Assembly (NCBI RefSeq): GCF_003581425.1
Contig: NZ_QXTG01000002.1
Span: forward strand, 248,001-312,000
Length of the DNA stretch: 64,000 bases
Origin: Amnibacterium setariae
GTDB taxonomy: Bacteria > Actinomycetota > Actinomycetes > Actinomycetales > Microbacteriaceae
Reading direction: 5' to 3'
Position 1 is the stretch's first letter, and the number at the start of each line of letters is the position of its first letter. The notes beneath the pieces were generated by a model, which was given only the letters and a program-made list of their open reading frames with translations, was not told the DNA's origin and made no database searches. A program made the position numbers and the translations under genes. Of this stretch, positions 49,551 through 56,980 are shown piece after piece.

Positions 49551-49556
49551 TAGCCT
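49551..49556 (+). promoter_or_regulatory. Leaderless -10 box for DMT transporter
   Basis: TAGCCT ends 6 nt before the GTG start at 49563, which has no ribosome site. Confidence 0.45.
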
Positions 49557-49562
49557 CCGCAG

Positions 49563-50459
49563 GTGATCGGGGGCGTCGTGGCGGCGCTGCTCGGAGCCGT
49601 CTTCCTCGCGCTCGGCGCGCAGTTCCAGGGTCGCGGCGTCCGCTCCGTCGACCGCGCGGAGCACCGCGACGGCCTGCGGCAGGCGCTCCGCCTCTTCGGC
49701 AGCGGCGGCTGGCTGCTCGGCACCGGCTTCCTGGTGCTCGCGATCCTGCTGCAGCTCGTGGGGCTGCTGCTCGCCCCGCTGCCGGTGGTCCAGCCGATCG
49801 GCGTGCTCTCCCTGGTCGTGACCGCGCTGCTCGAACGGCGCCTTGCGCACGCGCGCATCGGCCGCCGCGGCGTCACCGGCGTGGTCGTCGCGATCGTCGG
49901 CACGGCCGCGTTCGTCGTCGTCGCGGCGCTCACGACGCGGTCGAGCTCACCCGCGCCGGCCGTCGTGATCCCCGTCCTCGTGCTCGTCGGCGTCGTGCTG
50001 CTCGTCCTGCTCGGCGGCTGGGTCGCGCTCCGGACGCGGGCGCCCGCCGTCGCGTTCGCGGTCGCCGGTGCCGCCTGCTTCGGCTTCGTGGTGACTCTGA
50101 TGAAGGTCGTGCTCGACCGCTCCGCCGCCGCCGTGCAGCAGGGCGCGCTCATCGGTCCGAGCACGCCCTTCAGCCTGCTGGTCCTCGTGGCCGCCGGCAT
50201 CGCCGGCGCGGCGGGGCTCGCCCTGGTGCAGCGCGCGTACGCCTCCGGGTCCGCCGACATCGTCGTGGCCGCGCTCACGGTGGTGGACCCGCTCGTCGCC
50301 GTGACGCTCGGCATCGCGCTGCTCGACCAGGCCCGGGGGGCGCCGGTCTGGGCGTTCCCCGCCTTCGCCCTGGCGGTGGCGGTCGCGATCGCCGGCGTCG
50401 TGCTCCTCGCGCGGAACCCGCCCGTGCCCGTCGACCGGCAGGAGGCGCGCGGCCGCTGA
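49563..50459 (+). CDS. DMT-superfamily transporter (NIPA/EamA-like)
   Basis: A 298-residue membrane protein with about nine hydrophobic segments in two related halves, the layout of the drug/metabolite transporter superfamily. PVVQPIGVLSLVVTALLERRL in the first half and VVDPLVAVTLGIALLDQARG in the second are the internally repeated blocks. The substrate cannot be read. GTG start, probably leaderless. Confidence 0.82.
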   Translation: MIGGVVAALLGAVFLALGAQFQGRGVRSVDRAEHRDGLRQALRLFGSGGWLLGTGFLVLAILLQLVGLLLAPLPVVQPIGVLSLVVTALLERRLAHARIGRRGVTGVVVAIVGTAAFVVVAALTTRSSSPAPAVVIPVLVLVGVVLLVLLGGWVALRTRAPAVAFAVAGAACFGFVVTLMKVVLDRSAAAVQQGALIGPSTPFSLLVLVAAGIAGAAGLALVQRAYASGSADIVVAALTVVDPLVAVTLGIALLDQARGAPVWAFPAFALAVAVAIAGVVLLARNPPVPVDRQEARGR

Positions 50460-50553
50460 CCGGGCCCTGCGCCTCGACGGGCGCGCCGACGCCTCCCCCG
50501 GAACCGCGGGCGCCGGATGGTGGAGGACGGCCCCGACCGGCCACGATGGTGGG

Positions 50554-51372
50554 ATGGCATCGGTGCTCGGCTCGCCCGCGGGCGCCCGCCGCGGGCTGTT
50601 CCTCCCGCCCTTCGACGCCTTCGCCGACCCCCGTGTCGTCGCGGAGCTGGCGCGGACCGCGGAGGAGGCCGGCTGGGACGGCGTGTTCGTCTGGGACCAC
50701 GTGCGGTACTCGCCGCCGGTCGCCGCGATCGCGGACCCGTGGATCTGCTGCGCGGCGATCGCGGCCGCCACGAGCCGCATCCGCTTCGGCCCGATGGTGA
50801 CGCCGCTCCCCCGTCGCCGCCCCCACGTGGTCGCCCGGCAGGCGGCGAGCCTCGACCTGCTGTCCGGCGGTCGCCTCGTCCTCGGCTTCGGGATCGGCGA
50901 CGACTGGCTCGGCGAGATGAGCCGGTTCGGCGACGAGGGCGACGCGAAGGTGCGCGGCGAGATGCTCGACGAGGGGCTCGACGTGCTGACCGGGCTGCTC
51001 TCGGGGCACCTCGTCGAGCACCTCGGCCCGCACTACCGGGCGGAGGACGTCCGCTTCCTCCCCGCGCCCGAGCGCCCGATCCCGATCTGGATCGCCGGCC
51101 GCTACGGCAACCGGGCGCCCCTGCGCCGCGCGGCCCGCTACGACGGCGCGTTCGTGATCGGCTACCCGGGGCCGGAGGCGGTCGGGGACGTGCGGGGGCA
51201 GCTCAGGGCGCTGCGCGCCGACCGCGACGCCCACGACCTCGTCGTCGACATCGGCCCGGACGTCGACCCGGCGCCGTGGGCCGCCGCGGGCGCGACCTGG
51301 GTGCTCACCCGGTTCGGGCCGTACGGGCTGGACGCCGACGCGGTGCGGCGCGCGGTCGAGGCGGGCCCGTAG
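50554..51372 (+). CDS. LLM-class flavin-dependent oxidoreductase
   Basis: A 272-residue luciferase-like monooxygenase. GWDGVFVWDHV, IRFGPMVTPLPRRRPHVVARQAASLDLLSGGRLVLGFG (in two parts) and PIPIWIAGRYGNRAPLRRAARYDG are standard blocks for F420- or FMN-dependent members. It is shorter than bacterial luciferase and close to the F420 type common in actinobacteria. Start ATG at 50554, with CACGAT 6 nt upstream resembling a leaderless -10. Confidence 0.88.
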   Translation: MASVLGSPAGARRGLFLPPFDAFADPRVVAELARTAEEAGWDGVFVWDHVRYSPPVAAIADPWICCAAIAAATSRIRFGPMVTPLPRRRPHVVARQAASLDLLSGGRLVLGFGIGDDWLGEMSRFGDEGDAKVRGEMLDEGLDVLTGLLSGHLVEHLGPHYRAEDVRFLPAPERPIPIWIAGRYGNRAPLRRAARYDGAFVIGYPGPEAVGDVRGQLRALRADRDAHDLVVDIGPDVDPAPWAAAGATWVLTRFGPYGLDADAVRRAVEAGP

Positions 51373-51434
51373 TCAGCGCTGCTCGTCAGTCAGCGTTGTT
51401 CGTCGGTCAGCGCTGCTCGTCGGCGCTGCTCGTC
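51373..51434. repeat. 17-bp tandem repeat over a stop codon
   Basis: Three copies of TCAGCG(C/T)TG(C/T)TCGTC(G/A)G start at 51373, 51390 and 51407, with a partial fourth at 51424. Each copy contains the complement of CAGCGC-TGA. The third supplies the stop of the TMEM175 gene; the others lie beyond it. Confidence 0.85.
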
Positions 51435-52063
51435 CCAGGCGCCGTCGCGGCGTCGTGCGCGAGCTGCCGTTCGACCCGGCGGTCCGGCACCAGCCAGATC
51501 AGGGCGACGAGCACGTAGACGCCGATGCCCAGGGCCGGGTTCACCAGGCTGAGCAGGACGCCGACCAGGTAGAGCGGGGCGGAGAGCTTCCCCTTGACGT
51601 CGCGGCCGATCGCGGCCGCGAGCGCCGACGACTCCCCCTCCGCCCGGATCAGCGTCGTCTGCAGGATGAAGTAGGCGATGCCGGCGGCGAGCAGCACGAG
51701 CCCGTAGGCGACGAGCGGCACCGTGAGCGGCTCCTGCTCGGCCGGGCGCAGCTCGCCGTTCCGGTCGATCACCTCCGTGATCCAGTCCGTGACGAACGGC
51801 ACCAGCGACAGCCAGAAGAGGAGGTGCAGGTTCGCCCACAGCGCGCCGCCGGTCACGCGCCGCACGGCCTGGAGCATGTGGTGGTGGTTGTTCCAGTAGA
51901 TGCCGAGGTAGACGAAGCTCAGCAGGTACGCGAGCAGCACCGGCAGGTCGCCCCTGATGTCCGACCACTCCGCGCCGCCGGGCTTCGGCAGCTCGAGCAC
52001 CATGATCGTGATGAGGATCGCGATCACGCCGTCGCTGAACGCCTCGAGCCGCCCGGTCCGCAC
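51407..52063 (-). CDS. TMEM175-family (DUF1211) potassium channel
   Basis: A 218-residue membrane protein with six transmembrane segments. The first helix carries RLEAFSDGVIAILITIMVLEL, whose F-S-D motif is diagnostic of TMEM175 channels; YLGIYWNNHHHML follows in helix 3. It should form a tetrameric K+ channel in the plasma membrane. GTG start; TAGCGT 6 nt upstream suggests a leaderless transcript. The 3' end lies in a 17-bp tandem repeat that also duplicates the final DEQR-stop. Confidence 0.88.
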   Translation of the reverse strand: MRTGRLEAFSDGVIAILITIMVLELPKPGGAEWSDIRGDLPVLLAYLLSFVYLGIYWNNHHHMLQAVRRVTGGALWANLHLLFWLSLVPFVTDWITEVIDRNGELRPAEQEPLTVPLVAYGLVLLAAGIAYFILQTTLIRAEGESSALAAAIGRDVKGKLSAPLYLVGVLLSLVNPALGIGVYVLVALIWLVPDRRVERQLAHDAATAPGTSSADEQR

Positions 52064-52069
52064 GGCGCC

Positions 52070-52075
52070 ACGCTA
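52070..52075 (-). promoter_or_regulatory. Leaderless -10 box for TMEM175 gene
   Basis: TAGCGT on the minus strand, 6 nt from the GTG start at 52063. Only 55 bp separate it from the divergent histidine kinase start. Confidence 0.45.
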
Positions 52076-52130
52076 GCCCGCGCCGCGTAGGCTGAGCGCG
52101 TCGACCGCCAGGACGGCGGAAGGGGGCGGC

Positions 52131-53393
52131 ATGGCCGCCGTTGTCGCGGGCGTCGCGCCCGCTCGGACCCGATCGCGGCTGCGACGCGCGCTGCGTGCGG
52201 TCGTCTCCGGCGCCCGGCGGGTCCGCCTCGAGCGGGCGCTGCCGACCGCCGCGCTGCTCGTGGCCGTCGTGCTGGTGCTGGTGGAGACGCCGCTCACCGC
52301 CGCCGCCTCGCTGCCGCTGCCGCTCGCCTTCGTGCTCGTGATCGTCCACGCCGGTGCGCTGCCCCTCGCGGTGCGGGCGCCCAACGTCGCGGCGCCCCTG
52401 TCCATCGCGGCCGCGCTGGTGCTGCAGTGGCGCACGGCCGACGGGGCGTCGATGCTCTGGCCCTGGTCGCCCGTCCTGATCGTGACCCAGTGCCTCGTGC
52501 TCGCCGCGGTGGCGGCCCGCACCCCGCTCCTCGTCGCGCTGCTGCACTGGACCGTCGCCGTCGTGCTGTCCGCGTCGCTCGCCGCGTGGCTGCGGCCGGC
52601 GACGGGCGACGAGACCTCCGTCGACGTCGCCGTGTTCGCCAGCATCTCGGCCGCGTTGATCGTCGTCGCGGTCCTGCTCGCGCAGTGGCGGCACGTGCGG
52701 TCCCAGCTGCTCCACGAGCAGCGGGTCGCCGCCGAGGAGTCGGAGCGGCGGGTGGTGGCCGAGGAGCGGACGCGCATCGCGCGGGAGCTGCACGACGTCG
52801 TCGCCCACGGGCTCTCCCTCATCACGGTGCAGGCGTCGACGGCGCGCTACCGGCGAGACGTGGGCGACGAGGCCGCCGAGGAGTTCGACCGCATCGCGGC
52901 GCAGTCCCGGCAGGCGCTCGACGAGATGCGGGGCCTGCTCCGGGTCCTGCGCGGCGCGGAGGACGGCGCCGACCACCGGCCGCAGCCCGGGCTCGGCGAC
53001 CTCGCCGAGCTCGTCGCGCAGGCGGCCGCCTCCGGCTCCGACGTCGTGCTCGACGAGCCGGACGGCATGTGGAGCACCGGGGTCAGCGGCGTCACCGGGC
53101 TGACCGCGTTCCGGATCGTGCAGGAGGCGGTGAGCAACGCGCTGCGGCACGCGCCCGGCGCGCAGGTGCGCGTGACGGTGCGCCGCCGCGGCGGCGAGAT
53201 CGAGGCGGTCGTGGAGAACACCGTGCCGACCGAGCCGGTGCCGGTCCCGGGCGCGCAGGGGCACGGCCTGGTCGGGATGGCCGAGCGGGCGGCCGGCGCC
53301 GGCGGGTCGGTCGAGTCGGGCCCGACGGCGAGCGGCGGGTTCGTCGTGCGCGTGGTGCTCCCGGTGCAGGGCGCGGTCGGAGCGGGCGCATGA
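52131..53393 (+). CDS. Sensor histidine kinase (HisKA_3/NarL family)
   Basis: A 420-residue membrane kinase. Five or six transmembrane segments fill residues 37-185 with almost no extracellular loop, the layout of intramembrane-sensing kinases such as DesK. A coiled coil (186-215) leads to the phospho-acceptor RIARELHDVVAHGLS (His221), then HATPase with VSNALRHAPG and GHGLVGMAERA. ATG start with GGAAGGGGG upstream. Its stop overlaps the response regulator start (ATGA), and a fatty-acid desaturase gene follows. Confidence 0.9.
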   Translation: MAAVVAGVAPARTRSRLRRALRAVVSGARRVRLERALPTAALLVAVVLVLVETPLTAAASLPLPLAFVLVIVHAGALPLAVRAPNVAAPLSIAAALVLQWRTADGASMLWPWSPVLIVTQCLVLAAVAARTPLLVALLHWTVAVVLSASLAAWLRPATGDETSVDVAVFASISAALIVVAVLLAQWRHVRSQLLHEQRVAAEESERRVVAEERTRIARELHDVVAHGLSLITVQASTARYRRDVGDEAAEEFDRIAAQSRQALDEMRGLLRVLRGAEDGADHRPQPGLGDLAELVAQAAASGSDVVLDEPDGMWSTGVSGVTGLTAFRIVQEAVSNALRHAPGAQVRVTVRRRGGEIEAVVENTVPTEPVPVPGAQGHGLVGMAERAAGAGGSVESGPTASGGFVVRVVLPVQGAVGAGA

Positions 53394-54055
53394 GCATCCG
53401 GGTCCTGATCGCGGACGACCAGGCGATGGTGCGCGCGGGTTTCGCGGCGCTGCTCGGGGCGCAGCCGGACCTGGAGGTGGTCGGCCAGGCCGCGGACGGG
53501 GCCGAGGCGGTGCGGATCGCGGCCGAGACGCGTCCCGACGTGGTCCTGATGGACATCCGGATGCCCGTGCTCGACGGCATCGAGGCGACGAGGACGATCC
53601 TCGCGAGCGGCGCCGAGCCGCTCCCCCGCGTCGTCGTGCTCACGACCTTCGACGTGGACGACTACGTGCTCGAGGCGCTGCGCGCGGGCGCGAGCGGGTT
53701 CCTGCTGAAGGACGCCCTGCCCGACGACCTGGTCGAGGCCGTCCGCGTGGTCGCGCGCGGCGACGCGCTGCTCGCCCCGAGCGTCACCCGCCGGCTCATC
53801 GCCCGGTTCGCGGCCCGCCCGACCGGTCGCGGCGCCGTCGACTCCGACCTCGAGGTGCTCACCGAGCGGGAACGGGAGGTGCTGCGCGAGATCGCCCAGG
53901 GCCGCAGCAACGCCGAGATCGCCGTCGTGCTGTTCATCGCCGAGCAGACCGTGAAGAGCCACGTCAGCCGCGTGCTGACGAAGCTCGGCCTCCGGGATCG
54001 GGCGCAGGCCGTCGTCGTCGCCTACGAGTCCGGGCTCGTCGTCCCCGGCGACTGA
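53390..54055 (+). CDS. NarL/LuxR-family response regulator
   Basis: A 221-residue regulator. The receiver domain has the acidic pair IADDQ, phospho-Asp55 in VLMDIRMP, Thr in VVLTTFD and Lys in FLLKDA. The C-terminal GerE helix-turn-helix (about 155-210) reads LTEREREVLREIAQGRSNAEIA with VKSHVSRVLTKLGL. It is the cognate partner of the preceding kinase. A perfect 20-bp dyad begins at the stop codon and lies ahead of the desaturase promoter. Confidence 0.93.
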   Translation: MSIRVLIADDQAMVRAGFAALLGAQPDLEVVGQAADGAEAVRIAAETRPDVVLMDIRMPVLDGIEATRTILASGAEPLPRVVVLTTFDVDDYVLEALRAGASGFLLKDALPDDLVEAVRVVARGDALLAPSVTRRLIARFAARPTGRGAVDSDLEVLTEREREVLREIAQGRSNAEIAVVLFIAEQTVKSHVSRVLTKLGLRDRAQAVVVAYESGLVVPGD

Positions 54056-54074
54056 CCCGTACCCCGGTACGGGT
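54055..54074 (+). promoter_or_regulatory. Candidate operator for the desaturase
   Basis: ACCCGTACC-CC-GGTACGGGT, a perfect 9-bp dyad. If transcription starts at the desaturase GTG (54133), its centre is about 69 bp upstream, a usual place for an activator of the LuxR/NarL type. Confidence 0.5.
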
Positions 54075-54119
54075 CGCAGAAGGGCCCGCCGGAGGGATTC
54101 GCCGCGGACGGCCGCTCCG

Positions 54120-54125
54120 TACCGT
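54120..54125 (+). promoter_or_regulatory. -10 box for desaturase
   Basis: TACCGT, 7 nt before the GTG at 54133. GGAAG in the spacer could also act as a ribosome site, so either a leaderless or a very short-leader message is possible. Confidence 0.5.
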
Positions 54126-54132
54126 TCGGAAG

Positions 54133-55239
54133 GTGACCTCCCTCGCGCCCCCGCCCCTCCGCACCACCCGTCCGCGGCGCACGCCGCGCGGCGAGGGACA
54201 GACGGCCCACGCGAGCGACTACACCGAGCTCTCGCGCCGCATCAAGGCCGCCGGGCTGCTCGAGCGGCGCCCCGGGGCCTACCTGCTCCGCACCGTCCTG
54301 CTCGCCGTCGCGCTCGGCGCGGGGCTCGCCGCGGTCGTCCTCGTCGGCCACTCGTGGTGGCAGCTCGCCGTGGCGGTCTACCTCGCCGCGGTGTTCGCCC
54401 AGGCCGGCTTCCTCGCGCACGACGGGGCCCACCGCCAGGTGTTCGCCTCCGGCAAGCGCAACGAGTGGTTCTCCCGCGTCGTCGCGAACCTCGTCGTCGG
54501 GCTCGGCTACGGCTGGTGGATGCAGAAGCACACCCGCCACCACGGCAACCCGAACACGGTCGGCAAGGACATGGACCTCGACCCGAACCTCATCGTCTTC
54601 ACGGAGGAGGACGCGGCCGACCGCCGCGGCATCGCCCGCCTGCTGCTGCGCCGCCAGGGGTGGCTGTTCCTTCCCGCGCTGACGCTGACCGGGCTCGACC
54701 TGCACGTGAAGACGGTCCGGATGCTGACCTCCCGCGAGGGCGTGCCGCACCGCCGGGCGGAGCTCGCCCTCATCGCGGTGCGCCTGCTCGGCCTGCCGAC
54801 CCTGCTCGTGCTGTCCGCCGGCCCGGTCATCGGCCTGACCGCGCTCGCCGTGCAGCTGCTCGCCTTCGGGTTCCTGATGGGCGGCGCGTTCGCGCCGAAC
54901 CACATCGGCATGCCGACGATCCGCCACGACCAGCGCGTCGACTACCTGCGCCGCCAGGTGCTGACGTCGCGCAACATCACGGGCGGACCCGTCGTCGACT
55001 TCCTGATGGGCGGGCTCAACCACCAGATCGAGCACCACCTGTTCCCGAGCCTGCCGAGCGCCAACCTCCGCCGCGCCCGCACGATGATCCGCGACTACTG
55101 CCAGGAGCTCGGGCTCCCCTACCTGGAGCGCCCGCTGGTGCCGGCCATGGCGGACGTGATCCGCTCGGTGCACCGCCTCGGCATCAAGCACGCCGACCCG
55201 TTCGACTGCCCGGCCGCCGCGGCGCTGCGGCTGGCCTGA
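54133..55239 (+). CDS. Membrane fatty-acid desaturase
   Basis: A 368-residue desaturase with the three histidine boxes of the acyl-lipid/front-end family: HDGAH, HTRHHG and HQIEHHLFP, which bind the di-iron centre. Four hydrophobic stretches flank the boxes. There is no cytochrome b5 domain, so an external ferredoxin or flavoprotein must supply electrons. It resembles mycobacterial linoleoyl-CoA-type desaturases. It would introduce double bonds into membrane lipids. The two-component genes just upstream on the same strand may control it. Confidence 0.92.
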   Translation: MTSLAPPPLRTTRPRRTPRGEGQTAHASDYTELSRRIKAAGLLERRPGAYLLRTVLLAVALGAGLAAVVLVGHSWWQLAVAVYLAAVFAQAGFLAHDGAHRQVFASGKRNEWFSRVVANLVVGLGYGWWMQKHTRHHGNPNTVGKDMDLDPNLIVFTEEDAADRRGIARLLLRRQGWLFLPALTLTGLDLHVKTVRMLTSREGVPHRRAELALIAVRLLGLPTLLVLSAGPVIGLTALAVQLLAFGFLMGGAFAPNHIGMPTIRHDQRVDYLRRQVLTSRNITGGPVVDFLMGGLNHQIEHHLFPSLPSANLRRARTMIRDYCQELGLPYLERPLVPAMADVIRSVHRLGIKHADPFDCPAAAALRLA

Positions 55240-55253
55240 CGCGAGTCGGATCT

Positions 55254-55285
55254 GCGGGCTCGGGAGCTTCGGCTCCCGGGCCCGC
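55254..55285 (+). terminator. Terminator of desaturase gene
   Basis: Arms of 14 nt (GCGGGCTCGGGAGC and its near-complement, one G-T) around a TTCG tetraloop, 14 bp after the stop. The loop-proximal core matches the csp terminator in inverted orientation. Confidence 0.8.
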
Positions 55286-55316
55286 TTCCGCGTGCGCGGG
55301 GCGGTCGCCAGGCGGT

Positions 55317-55387
55317 GGTCTCGAGTCCCTCGGTCGGGAACACCGCCCGTGGGGCCCATCGCTGCGCTCGCACCTCGACCAGCGGGG
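55317..55387 (+). repeat. REP-like repeat unit interrupted by 34 bp
   Basis: The unit begins GGTCTCGAG (55317-55325), is broken by 34 bp (55326-55359) that replace the expected GCT, and resumes CGCTGCGCTCGCACCTCG through CCAGCGGGG. The insert has no similarity to the unit. Confidence 0.75.
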
Positions 55388-55420
55388 ACGATCGGGGCGG
55401 CGGGGGCGGCCATGAACACG

Positions 55421-55454
55421 GAAGGGCCCGGGAGCCGAAGCTCCCGGGCCCTTC
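55421..55454 (-). terminator. Terminator of cold-shock gene
   Basis: Perfect 15-bp arms (GAAGGGCCCGGGAGC and its complement); read on the minus strand the loop is TTCG. It lies about 45 bp after the csp stop. Confidence 0.9.
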
Positions 55455-55499
55455 TCTGAATTCGTGGGACGAAGTCAGAGGCGTCCTGATCCCGAAGGA

Positions 55500-55703
55500 T
55501 CAGACCGCGCGGATGTTCGCGGCCTGCGGGCCGCGGTCGCCCTGCGCGATGTCGAACTCGACGCGCTGGTTCTCCTCCAGGTTGCGGAAACCCTTGCCCT
55601 GGATGGCGGAGAAGTGCGCGAAGAGGTCGGCGCCTCCGTCGTCGGGGGCGATGAAGCCGAAGCCCTTGTCGCCGTTGAACCACTTCACGGTGCCGGTAGC
55701 CAT
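55500..55703 (-). CDS. cspA: Cold-shock protein
   Basis: A 67-residue CSD protein of standard length. [13 protein letters not shown] holds RNP1 and LFAHFSAIQ holds RNP2; the C-terminal [13 protein letters not shown] is typical. It binds single-stranded RNA/DNA and melts RNA structure. The sequence is nearly complete in conserved aromatic residues. ATG at 55703. The 150 bp upstream have no other gene and contain a small hairpin, in line with a long structured leader as in other csp genes. It ends in a strong TTCG-loop terminator. Confidence 0.96.
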   Translation of the reverse strand: MATGTVKWFNGDKGFGFIAPDDGGADLFAHFSAIQGKGFRNLEENQRVEFDIAQGDRGPQAANIRAV

Positions 55704-55860
55704 ATGAACTCGTCTCTCTCGAATCGTTCGACCCGGAGGTCCCGGATCGGCGCCACGCTGAACCACGCGTTCGAGCCGCCGACTTCCGTCGGCTGAGTCA
55801 AGCCACCTGCCACAACACAACTGCATGTTCACCGTAGCGGAGCCCGGGCCCTGCGACTAC
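55704..55860 (-). promoter_or_regulatory. Putative long 5' leader of cold-shock gene
   Basis: No gene fits between the csp ATG and the next stop at 55904. A GCCGAC/GTCGGC hairpin with a four-base loop (55778-55793) lies about 75 nt before the ATG, and a TTGACT follows upstream of it on the minus strand. No good -10 could be assigned. Confidence 0.35.
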
Positions 55861-55903
55861 GCCTCCGGGGAAATCCGTCCGCACTTCCCTCCGGAAGCGC
55901 GCG

Positions 55904-56872
55904 TCAGGCGGGCTCGTGCTCGGGCTTCGCCCGCTGCTCCGCGCCGGCCGTCACGTCCTCGCCGCGCTTCTCGTCGGAGTGGACCATCAACGCGGACCCC
56001 ACCAGCGCGAGCACGATCGCGACGGCCGCGAACGGCGTCGGCAGCGTGAGGTAGGCGACGAGCGACACGACGACGGTGAGCGCCGGCGCGAGGGCGTTCG
56101 CGACCGGTGCGACGACGGAGGCCTTGCCGCGGCTGAGCGCCATCACGAGGAACAGGGCGCCGACGGCGTTCAGCAGCTGCGTCCCGAACGTCAGCACGGG
56201 CGCCTGCCAGGGGGCGTCGAGGTGCAGACCGCCGGCGAGCACGATCGCCACCGGCGCGAGCACGAGCGCGCTCACCGTCATCCAGGTGAACGTCGTCGCG
56301 TCGTTCACGCCGATCGTCGCGGCCTTCCGCAGGAAGTACGCCTGGGCGCCCCACGCGATCATCACGAACAGGGCGAGCAGCAGCCACGGGCCCTGGGTCC
56401 GGCCGCCCTGGCTGCTCAGGTTGAAGAACACGATCGCGAGCATCGCGGCGACCAGGCCGACGACGCCGAGCGGTCGGAGGCGCTCGCGCAGGAACGCCAG
56501 CGCCAGCAGCACCGTGATCGCGGGCGAGACGGAGACGATCGGGAAGACGAGGTAGGCGGGGCCGATGGTGAGGTCGTAGAACAGCACCAGCTGGCCCGCC
56601 GCGCCGGTCAGGCCGGCGGCGATCCCCCACAGCGCGCCGGGGCCGCTCCACTGGAACCCCTGCCGACGCAGGATGAAGGCGGCCGGGACGATCATCGTCA
56701 CCGACCAGACCGCGTACACCATGAAGCTCGGGTAGCCGTAGAGCGTGGTCGGGGCCGCCGAGAAGGCGCCCCACACGCCCCAGAACAGCACGAGCAGCGC
56801 GGCGAAGACCGTCCAGCTCGGGAACCGCCGGCGCGTGCTCCGCGTCGATCCGACCGCGTGTTCCGTGGTCAT
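55904..56872 (-). CDS. EamA-type DMT transporter
   Basis: A 322-residue membrane protein with ten hydrophobic segments in two EamA halves. LVLFWGVWGAFSAAPTT and VSPAITVLLALAFLRERL mark the first half; VANALAPALTVVVSLVAYLTLP the second. The last 30 residues are charged and cytosolic. Substrate unknown; members export amino acids or metabolites. I use the ATG at 56872, 6 nt after GGAGG; an ATG 12 nt earlier is also possible. Confidence 0.87.
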   Translation of the reverse strand: MTTEHAVGSTRSTRRRFPSWTVFAALLVLFWGVWGAFSAAPTTLYGYPSFMVYAVWSVTMIVPAAFILRRQGFQWSGPGALWGIAAGLTGAAGQLVLFYDLTIGPAYLVFPIVSVSPAITVLLALAFLRERLRPLGVVGLVAAMLAIVFFNLSSQGGRTQGPWLLLALFVMIAWGAQAYFLRKAATIGVNDATTFTWMTVSALVLAPVAIVLAGGLHLDAPWQAPVLTFGTQLLNAVGALFLVMALSRGKASVVAPVANALAPALTVVVSLVAYLTLPTPFAAVAIVLALVGSALMVHSDEKRGEDVTAGAEQRAKPEHEPA

Positions 56873-56895
56873 CGTGACCTCCATCCGTCGTTCCT

Positions 56896-56919
56896 CCCTC
56901 CTCCCGGGCGGGAGGAGGG
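56896..56919 (-). terminator. Hairpin after kinase gene
   Basis: 10-bp arms CCCTCCTCCC/GGGAGGAGGG around GGGC, about 60 bp beyond the BadF-type kinase stop and just ahead of the DMT transporter start. It may terminate the sugar operon. Confidence 0.5.
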
Positions 56920-56980
56920 GTCCCTCGTCGGCAGCCGTCGTCGCAGTCGGCACGGAGGTCGGCGCAGGTCGGGCCGCGGT

